The notes under the pieces were generated by a model. The model ran no database searches and was not told the origin of the DNA. It saw nothing but the letters and a program-made list of their open reading frames with translations. A program made the translations under genes and the position numbers. A stretch of DNA of 64,000 nucleotides from Bathymodiolus brooksi (taxonomy: Eukaryota > Mollusca > Bivalvia > Mytilida > Modiolidae), in contig OY804579.1 of assembly GCA_963680875.1 (NCBI GenBank), positions 80,961,095-81,025,094 of the forward strand. The letters run 5' to 3'. Below are positions 29,633-42,518 of this stretch, in pieces (position 1 is the stretch's first letter; every line of letters starts with the position of its first letter).

Positions 29633-31200
29633 TCTTTATTTCCTCCTTACAGAGATTACAGTGAAATATGTGACTAAGGTATACAATTCTACAATAACTA
29701 ATAAAAGTAATATTTACAGTATATAAATACAAAGAAACAAACCATATCTATATCATAATATTATTTAGGACATAATATAAATTGAAAATTGAAATATAAC
29801 CAAACTTTAAGGTATGATCTACTTCCTTTAAAACAAATCAGAATGTTAGAAATATTTGAGGACAACATTTGACATATTATAACTAATTATGATTTTGTTT
29901 TACAAAAATACGAATAGATAAATAAATACGTGTAATTTCAGTCTACGTAGTATACAATACGGTTATATTCGGTGATGTAATATATAATATGGCAATGTAA
30001 CAACTTTAGAAATCTCTCGTAGTCCAGTTCATTAATGTCAGTAGTAGGTTTTTCACAAGTAGGATATGGTATCTTTGTTCGTTGTCGTATTGACTTATTT
30101 CAACATACAAGTCAAGGTTAAAATGTTCAATAATCATATCCCACCAAGTTTTCTGTAGGAATTGGGTACCGGAACAACTACAACAGTCATGAATAAATAT
30201 GTCAGAAAACTGTCTGTTGCATAGACACATATGCCTTTCGTGTTATTTGGGATGTCAGTCATAAGTTTCACAATAATTTTTTTATTAATATCCTTGCAGA
30301 TTTCGGATATTTCCATACATTAGCAAGTTCAACTGATCTATGAATGTCTCTAATTCGAAGGAAATCATTGTCAGACTTGTACGCAATGACCACTCGTTCG
30401 AGTGTGTTTCATTTACAGCACCATAAACGATAGATTTCCATAACTGCTTTGGAGGAAAAATCCCTTGGAGCAAGTATTCTACTAGATAGTTACTCAGTTC
30501 ATAGTGGTATAAGATTCCAATGATATCTGGAATAAATCCGAAATGTTTTCGAGAGTTGTCAGCAAAATACGAGAACAACCTGGTCATAAATATTCTTTTT
30601 GTAATGAAATTATCATCTAGAGAACCTAGTTTATGTAAAAATAACAGTTGTCTAGTGTCAATGTAGGATAAAATAGGATGGATTCCAAGTAACCTTTGAC
30701 AATGTCAGATCTTGTACGAGGTCTTAGATTTTGAATTCTTTTTACAATAAAATGTTGGAATGTATTAAGGTTCGTTAGAGTCTACTGATTTAAAATGGTT
30801 CCACATTTAACAGCAGTATCAGACAGTGGGTAAGACGACAGATTTATATAACTTGACTAACACGCATGGTTTTTCCATTAATACCATTAATGGGAAAAAA
30901 GGCATTTCGACCTTTTCTACAAGCATTAGTTGTTCGTTCTGTGGCTCTGAAGCGAGAGTTCATTTCTATACCCAGATGACAACAGTTATCTGATGTCGGT
31001 ATTTTATCGTCGCCTATATGCCAATTATATATCAGGTTTTTCTCTCGTGGGTTTAGTGAGAACTGTAATATGTATGATTTATTTTGCATTAAAGATGAAA
31101 TACCATTTTCGTGAATTTTCACTGCAAACAAGCGAGCATACATTGTAGTGTTTTCGGTGACGTACTAATACATGACACATCATCAGCAAGTGAAGGGGCA
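29633..31200 (-). pseudogene. L2/CR1-like LINE remnant (RT catalytic part to 3' end)
   Basis: Minus-strand RT debris: LADDVSCISTSPKTLQCML (31,191 down), then NPREKNLIYNWHIGDD, NCCHLGIEMNSRF, a middle segment (30,285-30,587) and a Cys/His end CLCNRQFSDIFIHDCCSC (about 30,228 down). It carries several frameshifts. The 3' UTR runs to the (ATTC)n tail. The catalytic Tyr of YADD is Leu. It is unique to the spacer; copy 2 keeps only the last ~95 bases. Confidence 0.75.
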
Positions 31201-31225
31201 CAGACATTAAATATTTATATAAATC

Positions 31226-31285
31226 GATTGATTGATTGATTGCTTGGTGCTTAACGCCAACTTTATCAAAATTTCAGCTAAATGG
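31226..31285 (-). mobile_element. (GATT)n-tailed SINE-core fragment
   Basis: gattgattgattgattgctt then ggtgcttaacgccaacttta and tttcagctaaatgg; same class as 6,174-6,241. Confidence 0.5.
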
Positions 31286-31626
31286 ATTTTTCAGACGACT
31301 ATTTAATATAGAAAGGGTCACTAATGTGGTGATATTATATTATATTCACGTATAATTAAACTGAAAATAATAGCTGAATTATACGATGCAATTATGTTTT
31401 TGCAGTCTTGAAAAAACGAGGGTGGGGCTGTCCTCACCTCGAGTACCCGTGGATACATATTGCTTTGCTACTCGTATAGAGGTTAAGAATAGCAAAGAGC
31501 ATACAGAGAACTGACATGTTATATGAACAAATGTCACACTAGTTATATACCGGGTATATGTAGGTTTAATGAATTGTGAAAGTACATCTATGTATTAAAT
31601 TACAAACATTAAAATGGGAGAGTAAT

Positions 31627-31889
31627 GCTTAGGGTTATGGTTTTTAATGCCACTTTCAACAATATTACATTTATATCGTGGCTGTGAGTCTTATTGCTGG
31701 AGGAAACCAGAGTACCCGGAGAAAAACACCGACCTGCCGCAAGTCACTGACAAACTTATCACATAGTGTTGTATCAAGTACACCTCGCCTTAACGGTAAT
31801 TGAGCTCACAACGTTAGTGGTGGTAGGAACTGATTACATAGGTAGTTGTAAAATCCAACAACCATACTATCACGACCATGACGGCCCCT
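31627..31889 (-). mobile_element. tRNA-derived SINE, full length
   Basis: Starts cttagggttatggtttttaa (telomere-like tail reversed) and ends catgacggcccc. Spacer only. Confidence 0.85.
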
Positions 31890-31911
31890 AATAACAAAAA
31901 CAAATAACCAT

Positions 31912-31955
31912 ACCCCCCCCCCCCCCCAAAGAAAACAACAAAAAAAAAAACAACA
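31912..31955. repeat. Poly-C then poly-A simple sequence
   Basis: About 16 C followed by A-rich aaagaaaacaacaaaaaaaa. The rest of 31,956-32,782 is AT-rich with nothing recognised. Confidence 0.8.
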
Positions 31956-32782
31956 AAAAAGCATTGATTTAAAGTACTCTGCACTGTAATATCCTTTTGT
32001 AAAATTATTATTTTACATGATTAGATATCGAATGGTTTATAAAGGAATTCATTCTTTCAATAAAATAAGTGAAAATATTTTCAGTGTGCGATCTGAATGA
32101 TAATATATGTTACACGACGAATGCCACTAGTTGTTGTTATAATCCAGTCTGAGAGTAGTATGTCACGTCTTGTTATAATCCAGAGTACAATGACATAGCT
32201 TACTCATAATATGCTATATTCCACAGTAGATTGGTCTGGCATATACTCGGTTCTGTTATCAGCATTTTTACTTCTTTTTTTAATTTTTTTTTATCTCATT
32301 CCGTAAAATTCAACTTTGTTGCAATAACTATTGATCACTTGGTTGTGCTTATGCAAAGTTAGTAAATGTCATAAAGTCCGTTTGACTTCTATAAATTTTC
32401 AGAATTTTTTCTAAAAAAATCCAGCTTTCAAATCAATAATTTTCTTTCCTAGATGTTTGCTAAAATATCATATATACGAACTCTGACAATTATTTTTGGT
32501 CCATTATTAAACAGGTTACCCATTAGGTCTCTATGTTAAATATATTTACTAATGTGTAACAATCTGGTCATAGTTCGTGGTAGTAGAGCTACTATCAAGA
32601 GGGATCGATAATAAGAAATCTATCTAATGAGACCAGCCAATCTAAAAATGTACTTTTCTTGAAAAAAAATATGATAACCGTGTCAAAAATTGCCAAGGAG
32701 ATGATTTGTTAGTTGCGTGGTAAAATATCCAGTAATATAATAAATAACATAACAGACACAAGAAGGATAACTCAAGTTATAC

Positions 32783-32974
32783 CGATAGATACAGAAGACG
32801 GTCGATTGCCAGTCGCACTAGTTTTAGTTCGCAAGAATGACGACGTATTTCGATGATCGATACAAAGTATAGAATAAAGGTCGTTTAATCTGTCTTGGAG
32901 TTCTCTTTGGCTCATAACAGTCGATGAATTGGTACAGATACATTTGGAAAACTCTATAGGTTGTACACTAACAC
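32783..32974 (-). CDS. Orphan receptor-family exon (KCIC ... RPSS..IG motif)
   Basis: 192 bp, phase 1-1. The acceptor is a strong ttaccttgtttctttcag and the donor G|GTATAA. It reads VSVQPIEFSKCICTN, then QRELQDRLNDLYSIL, then a Ser/Arg-rich end NRPSSVSI. I recall a C-x-C, short helix, then SA..RPSS..IG block lying just before the transmembrane helix in many bivalve receptor-like proteins; no search was possible. It lies only ~230 bp left of the duplication junction and has no counterpart in copy 1 or copy 2. If the donor is not used, the frame ends at TGA 32,772-32,774. Its partner exons were not found. Confidence 0.6.
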
Positions 32975-33021
32975 CTGAAAGAAACAAGGTAAATATAGTT
33001 CATTAAGATAATTGTAAGACA

Positions 33022-33260
33022 GGTTTGAAGATATCAAAGGGGGTAGATAAAGCCGTAAATCGAAGAACAGACAATACAGTGTCCGTATTATCTACAAAAT
33101 GCACAGAAAAGATTGAGGAACAGGAACCCAATTGAAAACCGGGGAGGAACTTCGGACGGGTAAGCAGATCCTGCTCCACTAGTGGTACCAGTCGTAAGAC
33201 ACAGATATTCCGCAACGGTTAACGTCATGGCCATGAAACGTTGGAAGTGATGACTTCAAT
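33022..33260 (-). repeat. Mytilid-type dispersed repeat spanning the duplication junction
   Basis: Minus-strand copy (ggtaagcagatcctgctcca; gtaagacacagatattccgc). The homology of copy 2 to base 1 starts at 33,208 inside it, so the left breakpoint lies in or beyond this repeat. Confidence 0.7.
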
Positions 33261-33393
33261 TTAACAGCTAAGAACCCGAGGTTAAGTAGCTTCTGTGTTA
33301 GCAGCAGTTCTCTATGAAGCGAATTACACTTGAAAAATAGTTTAAAAATAAAAACATAGAAGTTACCGGGTTTGTAACTAGATTAACACGACG

Positions 33394-33602
33394 GGTGCCA
33401 CTAGTGGAGCAGGAACTGCTTACCCTTCCGGAGCACCTGAGTTAACCCCCGATTTTTAGTGGGGTTCGTGTTACTCGATCTTTTATTTTATATGCATGTT
33501 TTGTAGATCGTTGTTTGTCATTTTGTACTCCCCCCCCCCCATTGTGTTGTCTGTTCTTCTTCGATATACGGATTCTGATTGACCCTTTGGTATCTTCAAA
33601 CT
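33394..33602 (+). repeat. Mytilid-type dispersed repeat (copy 2)
   Basis: Copy 2 counterpart of 187-395, with a slightly longer C run near 33,530. Confidence 0.75.
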
Positions 33603-33633
33603 CTTCTTTGATTTAGTGTACCCGATGCGTTTC

Positions 33634-33902
33634 TGGACAACTATTTTACCTATTTTGTTCCTGTATTTAAATACTGTTACAGTGACAGCCGGAACCTTTG
33701 AACCGTAATGAGAGCGGGAGGTTTGGCGCCTTAAAATCTGATTCAACCCACCATTTCTTTAGATATGCCTGTACCAAGTCAGGGTCAATACGGTTTTCAA
33801 AGTTTTCCGGTGGTTGACTGATTTTGTCTGTTTATATAATTATGAGTTTTGACTTTCCCTTTGTAAGATTGTTCGGAGTTCGGTAATTTTGTTATTTCCC
33901 TT
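33634..33902 (+). mobile_element. 280-bp short interspersed element, instance 1 (copy 2)
   Basis: Counterpart of 424-692. Confidence 0.6.
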
Positions 33903-34903
33903 ACTTATAGCCTTAATCATGTACATTCATAGTCAACTAATGAATGAGTTTTAAACAGCATTGACAGGCAAATACTGTGAACTTGAACGAAATAATAAAC
34001 AGGAAAATAATCAAAATAAGCAAATTGTAATTTCTTCCATCCATCATTTGCATATACAACTGCTAGGACAGAGAATAATTGTATATTTCAGCTTTTTGCT
34101 ATCATGAGACACGAAAAAAAAGTTTGTTTTCGGTGAATATGCTAACATTATTTTCATACAAAAATGTACGTTGGTCCGAACACACATTATGTACTGTGAA
34201 CTATGAAGTTGTTTAAAAAGTTATCATGATGAATACATGATACGACTGAAAATTGCTCACTTGATACAAGGACATATATACATCCACTACTTGACATTAA
34301 ATTTTTTTTACAATTCATTGATAAATTCCGTCTTTGTTATATTGTTGATGCCAGGAACCATAATATGTAGATAGCTATAGACCATAGAATTACGGATGTC
34401 ACCATTTGTAAACTTGAAGAATTCCAATTCTAACAGAGGTCAGGCCATTAAATAAAAGAAAACTAGATATAAAAAAAATTTACGACCGATTACTGGACAA
34501 TTGAACTAAAAGTTATACATTTTATTTAGTTGGTAAGCCTCTGACATTTTTTTGTGATGTCCAACGATGCACCTGCCAAGTTTTCTTTTATTAAATATGC
34601 TAATTATTCTGTGCAGACCTGCAATGTCATGGTCGCTCCACAATGGAAGTTGAATATTTCTGGGAACGTCACAATAGTATGGTTTAGTGAAGTATGATCG
34701 TCTGCTCTCCAATAAATTATACGGCGGAAAAACTATTAGGTAGGTCTCCTTCCATAAATACCGCAAAGGTCAAGCGAAAACCGTACACGGAAAAATGAAC
34801 CAATATGTTTACATTTTTGCCGAAAAATGCATTAGAAGCCTTCTCTTTATTATATAACAGTGACACTATATTTTCCATATTGACCCTACATTTTATTCAT
34901 TGA

Positions 34904-35110
34904 ACGTCTAGAGCCTGTGGTCTGGTCGAATTTGGCGTTCAAAGGTCACTTCATCTGAGAAACAGGCTACTGGACCAGGGCTATGAAAAGATTCGCCTTA
35001 TTCGATCTCTTATAAAGTTTATATTTCGATACCAAGATCTTGTCGAAATATATTCCGTCTTTGCAGAAAAGATTATAAGCGATGGATTTTCATATTGTGA
35101 AAATGTATAA
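34904..35110 (+). pseudogene. Retroelement-like ORF remnant (copy 2)
   Basis: Counterpart of 1,712-1,918, one Ser to Cys change near the end. Confidence 0.42.
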
Positions 35111-35161
35111 AGATAAGATAGTCAACAAAAATGTCAAAAATATTTTTCTATCCCTGAGTTT

Positions 35162-35441
35162 GGTGCTGTTTTGACAACTGTTTTACCTGTTTTGTTCAAG
35201 TATTGTTATACATACTGTGATAGTGACAGCCAGAAACTTTGAGCCGTAGTGAAAGCAAGAGGTTTGGCGCTTTAAATTCTTATTCAACCCACCATTTCTT
35301 TAGAAATGCCTGTACCATGTCAGGGTGATTACAGTTTTCAGTTTTCCGGTTGTTGACTGATTTTGTCTGTTTATATAATTATGAGTTTTGACTTTCCCTT
35401 TGTAAGATTGCTCGGAGTTCGGTAATTTTGTTTTTACCCTT
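35162..35441 (+). mobile_element. 280-bp short interspersed element, instance 2 (copy 2)
   Basis: Counterpart of 1,969-2,250. Confidence 0.6.
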
Positions 35442-36088
35442 ATTCCTGTTTGCATCAAAAACGACAGGTAACTTAATTGTTCTAGAGCCATTCACTATGC
35501 CCACGCGATACGAATCAAAATTTAATAATGTATTAATAATGAGAGACATTGCCAAATACTTCAAAGGCAATGAAGTCTTCAATATTCGATTCCTGTTCCA
35601 AGTAAAATATTACCGGAAGTTCCAAAACTAAAATCGAAGTACTGTGACCGAATAGACACGAAGCAGATTACGCAGTATGAAATCGATAGTAATACCCATC
35701 TTCTCTGGGAAACAGCCATCTGCACAGTGGTCATGTTTCCAACTTTGACATTTCTATTTCCTAACCAGGGACATACAATCATTACGTATAGAATCGAATA
35801 TTTGTCATTCCCCATGGACTGCATTGATATCAATTTCTCTGTCATCATTTCATCATATATCTACTACTGGGTCAATACCTCTGCTGGTGGAGTATTAGTC
35901 CCCGAGAGTATCATCCGCCCAGTAGTCAGTGCTTCGGCACTAACATGGTTTATTAGATATATTTATTACTGAAATTTACAGTTCCTAAATAATGTAATTA
36001 TTAATAAAACTAAGGTTCTCCTCCCTCAGGCCAACGTGACCTTAGCCGATTATTATTTGGCTTTCCAATCTTTCGATTTTGTCCGTAC

Positions 36089-36127
36089 CTGATGAAAGTT
36101 ATTCCAGAAACGCGTTGTGCGCACTAA
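36089..36127 (+). ncRNA. Hammerhead-ribozyme-like motif (copy 2)
   Basis: Counterpart of 2,897-2,935. CTGATGAAAG replaces CTGATGAAGG, weakening stem II further; stem III is CGC/GCG here. Confidence 0.25.
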
Positions 36128-36320
36128 ATTTGATATCTACGTTCTTATAATTCAGACTTATATACAGAGTGTAGAAGCCGTGAAGGAGCTTCATCACATT
36201 TTTAACCTTTTAGAACTTCCCAGAGACCTTTAACTTTGTTAGTAGTGTTAATCTTGATTTTTTTTTAATTTAGCCGCACTTTCCTTTTTCTTGATCGCCT
36301 CTTAAACTTTAGATTTACGA

Positions 36321-36439
36321 GGGGGTTAGGGTTATAGTTATGGTGTTTAACGCCACTTTCAACAATATTTCAGTTATATCGTGGCGGTAAGTTTTATTGG
36401 TGAAGGAAACCGAAGTACCTGGAAAAAACCAATTATGCA
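36321..36439 (-). mobile_element. tRNA-derived SINE, 3' half (copy 2)
   Basis: Counterpart of 3,129-3,246. Confidence 0.75.
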
Positions 36440-36956
36440 TACGAAGTTTATGCACATTCGATAAGCATAATTCCGTGTTTTATCGTCAATTATTTTCAAA
36501 CGATTTAATCTCTTTCTTTGATTAATTTATCAATTTCCTTGTCTCAAAATCTTTAAAAATGTTCACCTTTCTAAATTTCCCAATAACGTCTAAAACAGTC
36601 TCGTTGATGGCATTTTTCCATATTGACCAGGCTAAATTTACATCAGAAGTATTCTGGTTATTAAATTTAACCTTCTCAAACTTGATTTTTATGCATTCCT
36701 GAAACATAGGCCAATCGGTTTCCTCTTTTATTTTCCATTAAAACTTGGGGGAGCATTTACTACCTTTTTGTTTTCGTTTGGTATAGGACTTGTATTGAAT
36801 ACGATTTGTATAATGAAATGGTCACTGAATATAGAATAATCCAACCCTGTCGATAATAACACGTCTTACACCTTTACAAATGTCATTTGATAACAGTACA
36901 TAATTGATCGCAGACATTTGATAATTAAGGATGCGCATAAAGATCCCATTACAATA

Positions 36957-37203
36957 AGGGGCAGTGGTGGCCGTGATCGTACGGTAGTAGGATGTACAAC
37001 TACCTATGCAATCAGTGCCTATCACCACTGATGTTGTGAGTTAGAATCTCAATCAGGGCGAGGTGTAAAGCATTATGTGATAAAGTTTGTCAGTGACTTG
37101 CGACAGGTCGGTGGTTTTCTCCGGGTCCTCCGGTTTCCTCCACCAATAAAACTGACCACCACGATATAACGGAAATATTGTTGAAAGTGGCGTTAAACGC
37201 CAT
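36957..37203 (+). mobile_element. tRNA-derived SINE, full length (copy 2)
   Basis: Counterpart of 3,766-4,010. Its B box has a substitution (gttagaatctc). Confidence 0.85.
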
Positions 37204-38199
37204 CAAACAAATTGCTTTTGTTTGTTTGTTTTATACCGATACTTTACAGGAATGATATGTGGTCTTCAAAAACAACATTCCTCTCTTCGTTCATATTAAA
37301 CACCCAATATGACCACCACATGACATAGTGGTTTCTGATAAGATGATGAATGAAGAAAATCTTGGAAACCAGGAAAGTGAGTGGGTCGGGTAACTGAAAA
37401 CACGACACTTTCCTTTGGCCTACTATGAACAAAATGCAGACTAACTGTGATTTCGCGGAGTTTAATTCTACCCATTGTTGAAAAATGAGCCCAGAATGTA
37501 GAATGTTCATTTCTATGCTTTGATACTCCTTTCATTTGGCCAATTCTGTTCATAAATGTTACAAAGTTAATATGCACAAAATTCAAACAAAGCTTCATTT
37601 TTGGGATGTTAGCCTCACATGTTGTTTGAAAAGACGCCTATGATTACCAAGGTATGAATCTATCAAACTTGACTAAAATCAATTAAGGAAAGGTTTTCAA
37701 CAGTATAACTTCATTGTAGTGATTAAATAGCTCATTGATTCAGTTGTGAAAAGTAAAAGGGAACATTTATTTGTATACTAGATGAGCGATTCAGGCTCCT
37801 GGAAGCCTATGTTTGTTTTCTATAAGGTTGATTAATTGAGTTCAACAATTCACAACAAATGTAAAACTTTATGCATAAATAAGGGAAGAATAAGATAAAT
37901 GTGGCAGCGACTTTCATTGCCACTGGACAAGTATTGTAAATAAGGTTATTGGGACGATAACAAAAAAGCATTGTGTAGCAGCTACAATGTACCACTATTT
38001 CAAAATCTACAAAAGTGATCTTTAGCGTACAATAGTCGTGGCACTCTCAATACCCTTATGGTGCTGTGTATCTTTTTAGACTCAACCACGGGGACTGTCA
38101 CATCTGCTCAGCCACATGTATAAATAGGAACATCGTATATTTTTCTATTTTGATATCGCTCATAAAGCTTGAAATTGAAGTCTCATACTTTTTAATACT

Positions 38200-38273
38200 C
38201 CCGTTTCCTCCAACAATAAAGCTGACCGCCACGATAGAACTGAAATATTGATGAAAGTGGCGTTAAACACCAT
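38200..38273 (+). mobile_element. SINE 3' fragment (copy 2)
   Basis: Counterpart of 5,007-5,080. Confidence 0.7.
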
Positions 38274-38976
38274 CCACCCCCATACACTTAAATTGTGCTA
38301 ATAAAAAACTATAATAAACAACCAGTCCATGACATTGCCAATTGAATACGAAGGGAAAATAAAATTTATATTACACTACGATAGGAAAACATATATGTTC
38401 GCTTGATGTACTTTGCTGACAAATGACCAGGGTTGCTAAATGTACCAATGTTTCCAGACAAAAAAAAGTTGGTATCAGCAGGGTAATTATCCTATAGTGA
38501 AAACAACGTACTTATTTTATTGTATATTTTTTTTATTGAAAAGGTTAAGATGTACTCTTAGTGTATTTAAATATAAATTTATATTAAAATCTTAGTTTAA
38601 AAATGCTAAATATATATTATGGAACATTTCTTTATATTTCGACTTTCATATAAGTACTATTTTTTTATGTAAAACAGAAAGGATGTCTTAAATCTGGATA
38701 AAACAATTCCTATCAGTATTTTTGATAGTTTTCAATATCAAATTGTTGTAGTAAATCGATACTTATAAACTAAACTTTCAATAGTAATAATTTTTGCATA
38801 TTTATGCTTATAAAACCAAAAAATTCTGAAATCATGGCATTTTCTTCACACAAATAGTAGAAAATATGCTTAGGAAAACAGCGAAGTAAGTTGAATATAT
38901 GTACAAATTTCTGGTATGTATTTAAAATGTCCATGTTAAAAGTATTCTATAAAGTGTTTGACATTTAAGAGTTATT

Positions 38977-38982
38977 TTTATT
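38977..38982 (-). terminator. Candidate polyadenylation signal, receptor copy 2
   Basis: AATAAA on the minus strand downstream of the stop at 39,096. Confidence 0.33.
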
Positions 38983-39095
38983 TAGTTCCAAATTAATCTT
39001 GCATAATATACAAAATGTTCATGACATATCTGTACAAAACAACTGAAGAATATTGAAGCCATAAACACTATGGCCCTAACAAGCTATTGTCAATG

Positions 39096-39299
39096 TTAAT
39101 CAATTTGTTCTATTTGGACCTCTTCATATATATCATGAGATAATTCTTCCATGCCAACAATGTCGTGATGCTGATCCCAGGCTTCTACATAGCCGTCACC
39201 ATCATCTTGTCGATGAACATCGACACATGCTAATGTTGCAGCGTGTTTGTTAGTGATGTGCTTGTTGGCAGAACGTTGACGAATCGCTTGCTTGATCTT
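39096..39299 (-). CDS. Receptor exon 12 (tail), copy 2
   Basis: 204 bp, phase 0, open to the same TAA. Differences from copy 1 are R to C, V to A (EAWDQHHD) and S to Y. AATAAA on the minus strand lies at 38,977-38,982. Confidence 0.75.
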   Translation of the reverse strand, partial: KIKQAIRQRSANKHITNKHAATLACVDVHRQDDGDGYVEAWDQHHDIVGMEELSHDIYEEVQIEQID

Positions 39300-39374
39300 C
39301 TGAAATCAAATATAATACAAAGTGACTTTATTGCACTATTATTTGTTCGGAAGAAAGTGTCATTGCATAATTAT

Positions 39375-39442
39375 GAGTGAGTGAGTGAGTGAGTGGTTGT
39401 TGTTTAGCACCAACTCGACAATTTTTCAGCTATATTATGGTG
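39375..39442 (-). mobile_element. (GAGT)n-tailed SINE-core fragment (copy 2)
   Basis: Counterpart of 6,174-6,241. Confidence 0.55.
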
Positions 39443-40140
39443 AAAAAAAGGATATACTAGATTGACATGCTTAGTTGGATTTATTTTAGAGTGCCACTTC
39501 ACTGAAACAACAATCCGCGGATATACATGTCGGTCCACTCTGACATATTATCTTGATTCCGAGCCAACCAGGCATATCTATGACTTTCCTACTTTAATAT
39601 TTGAAATTTTTCAGCATATACATTGGATTATCCGATAAGCTTCGGTTAAGCACATACATGTACCTGAACAGTTATAATGATACGATGATCATGATGAATT
39701 TGCCACTCATGCCATTTTTTCTTTTAGCCATTGTATTTTTGTCATTCTTCGATTTATTGCATCTGAATACTCCGTTGGTTTCTTCAAACTGTTTTAACTT
39801 CACTACTAACACTGCATGCACATTGGTAATGCATCGGATATTCAAGCGAAGACTTAGCGAAGGGTGTCGTTCATGAAATCTGTCACGTTTGTTACACATG
39901 TCTCTCTCTCTCTCTCTCTCTCTTTGTTATCTACTGTTCCTTTGATGAAACCCGTTGTGCGTAACGACGGAACAGTTTTACACTAATTAATATAATGGTG
40001 ATTGTTATAAATACTCATGAAAAAGTTGGTCATAAACTCACTAAATACATTTATTATGGAATGAAATAATACAGAACAAATGGGGGTAGTGAACATTTCT
40101 TTAAAAAAAATCTATAATATTATATATTTAATATAGTCGC

Positions 40141-40214
40141 CTTGATACGACAATAAGCTATCATGACTACGATACATAATACCAGTAATACGACATTTAC
40201 AACTATAATCACTA
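40141..40214 (-). CDS. Receptor exon 11 (transmembrane), copy 2, GC donor
   Basis: 74 bp with the same helix and acceptor as copy 1, but the donor is AAG|GCGACT instead of AAG|GTGACT. GC donors can function when the flanking match is good (AAG|GC), so splicing may be weakened rather than lost. Confidence 0.7.
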
Positions 40215-40284
40215 CTGCAAAAAATAAATAAACGTAATTAGCATAAACTTGCAATACCATAATACAAAAGGTACAATACCAGGG

Positions 40285-40548
40285 CAGTAGAGGGCGTGAT
40301 CGTATGGTAGCTGGATTTACAACTACCTGTGCAATCATTGCCTATGACCACTAAAGTTGTGAGTTCGAACCTCGTTCATGACGAGGTATACTCGATACAA
40401 CTTTATGTGATGAAGCTTATCAGTGACTTGCGACAGGTCAGTAGTTTTCCCAGGCACTCCGGTTTCCTCCACTAAAAAAACTGACAGCCACGATATAGCT
40501 GAATATTATTGAAAGTGACGTTAAATATCATAACCCTAACCCTAACCT
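40285..40548 (+). mobile_element. tRNA-derived SINE with telomere-like tail (copy 2)
   Basis: Counterpart of 7,111-7,374, with the same ccctaaccctaacc ending. Confidence 0.85.
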
Positions 40549-41108
40549 CTATTATTATATAGGTAAAACACACGGTACAACAACAACAAAAACACCAAAC
40601 AAGTTCTCTGAATATCATGTCCCAATTTACAAATTCAGTATTTGAAAGAAATAGTTCCAATCATCTAACTTAATGTCGTGATAATTAGTTAATACCCAGA
40701 CAAATAACATGTAATGGTCGGTTTATTTAAGAAAGAGAACAACAAAAGTAGAAGAAATTGTCTCCATTAATATCCATCTGACTTCTAAAATATTAAAGTA
40801 TAACAAGCAATAACAAGACACGTGAGACGCACTACCATCAATAATAAGAAAATTCCTGTGAAGGAGTCCGAATTGTCTGCTACACATTTAGTGTCCGCTA
40901 TAAAGGGACATAATCATCACATGTTCCTAAGGAGAAGTCACGCCCTTCGTCAAGGCCTTCATCTAGCCATAGGTGGCATTTCAATAATAAAATCATAAAA
41001 TCAAATGAGTCATTATCCCAGAAATTCTGCATGTATTGTTGGTTTTCATTTTCAGCCATCTTATTTCTTTTCAATATGTCAGTTGTTTTCAGTTTTATAG
41101 TCCCAACT

Positions 41109-41144
<36 letters not shown>

Positions 41145-41479
41145 AAAGGGGAAGTTTTAGAAGTGGACTGCAAAGTGAGGGGAGCAAGTATTCGGTGTGG
41201 TTTGGAAGCGGGGGATGGGGAGGCAGTATTGGGTGGGGATGGTGGAACAAATTTTCAGTACTATCAAGGAGAAAAAAATAATTATACCCTTATTATACCA
41301 TTGTCTGATTGGACAATAATTTATTTTGCTTCCATGCTAGCAAATTCAGTTATTTCTTCAATTTTGGTTCTCAGAAGTAGTTGCACCCTTAACCCCTGTA
41401 TCCAACACCCCTGTTTGTGTGTCTGGTCCGTGTACACTCGTTATATCATTAAGTATATATTTGATGTACCCTTAAATAC

Positions 41480-41578
41480 CTGGTTTATTGTTTTTATCAT
41501 TTGTGGTTTGTTGTAAACTAGCATAGTTGTCAATAGTAACTGGAGTCGCCGTATCTTGTAACGAAGTCAAACCTGATT
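41480..41578 (-). CDS. Receptor exon 10 (stalk), copy 2
   Basis: 99 bp, phase 1-1, same splice sites as copy 1. Asp to Tyr in the IDNDAS motif is the clear change. Open. Confidence 0.65.
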
Positions 41579-42518
41579 CTGGAATACAAATGCAAAATGT
41601 AGAATGAAAGCAAGAAATACTACACTAGCAGAACAGTTCCAAAATCTAATCTTAAAATCGTGGAGGTAAATTATATATCCCTAGCACACATTATACATGA
41701 CCACTCGCCTTCCTTGCTTGGTATAAACACTTCAAATAAAATGGGCAGAGTTGAGCTAGCTTTATGTGCCCAAAAAATATCATGTCCCAATTTACAAATT
41801 CAGTATTAGAAAGAAATAGTTCTAATCATCTAACTTAACTTAATGTCTGTTACACATTTAGTGTTCACTATGAAGGGACATAATCATCACAGGTTCCTAA
41901 GGAGAAGTAACACCCTTCGTCAAGCCATAGGTGGCATTTCAATAATAACATCATAAAATCAAATGAGTTATTATTCCAGAAATTCTGCATGTATTATTGG
42001 TTTTCATTTTCAGCCATCTTGTTTCTTTTCAAAATGTCAATTGTTTTCAGTTTGCATAGTCCCAACTATCGTTTAAGTTTTGACTTCTAACCATTAATCA
42101 GCATTGACAACACATGTTTGCAGAGGAGTAGGATTGGACCAGACAGTATATATGGGTGTGTGTGTGTGTGTGTGTAAAAGATGGGAAGTTTTAGGAGTGG
42201 ACTGCAAAGTGAGGGGAGGAAGTTTTCGGTGTAGTTTGGAAGCGGGAGATGAGGAGGCAGTACTGGGTTGGGATAGTGGAACAAGATTTTAATACTATCA
42301 AACAAACAAAACAAAAAAGAATAATACCCTTATTATACCATTGTCTGATTGGACAATAATATATTGTGCTTGCATACTAGCAAATTCAGCTTTTTCTCCA
42401 ATTTGTGCTCTAAAAAGCAGTTGCCCCCTTACCCCCGGCCCCAACACACCTATTTGTGTGTCTGGTCCATGTACACTCGTTATTTCATTAAGCTTATCTT
42501 TGATGTACCCCAATATAC

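Larger units (their letters stand above)
1..29728. repeat. Segmental duplication, copy 1
   Basis: Base 1 aligns with base 33,208, and colinear near-identity continues to about 29,728, where copy 1 runs on into LINE sequence that copy 2 lacks. The offset drifts from +33,207 to a maximum of +34,289 and back to +32,805 because of repeat-length changes and indels, and ends at +34,092 after a local rearrangement. The left edge is not visible because the window starts inside the unit. Copies are in direct orientation. True duplication and unmerged haplotypes cannot be told apart from the sequence alone. Confidence 0.95.
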
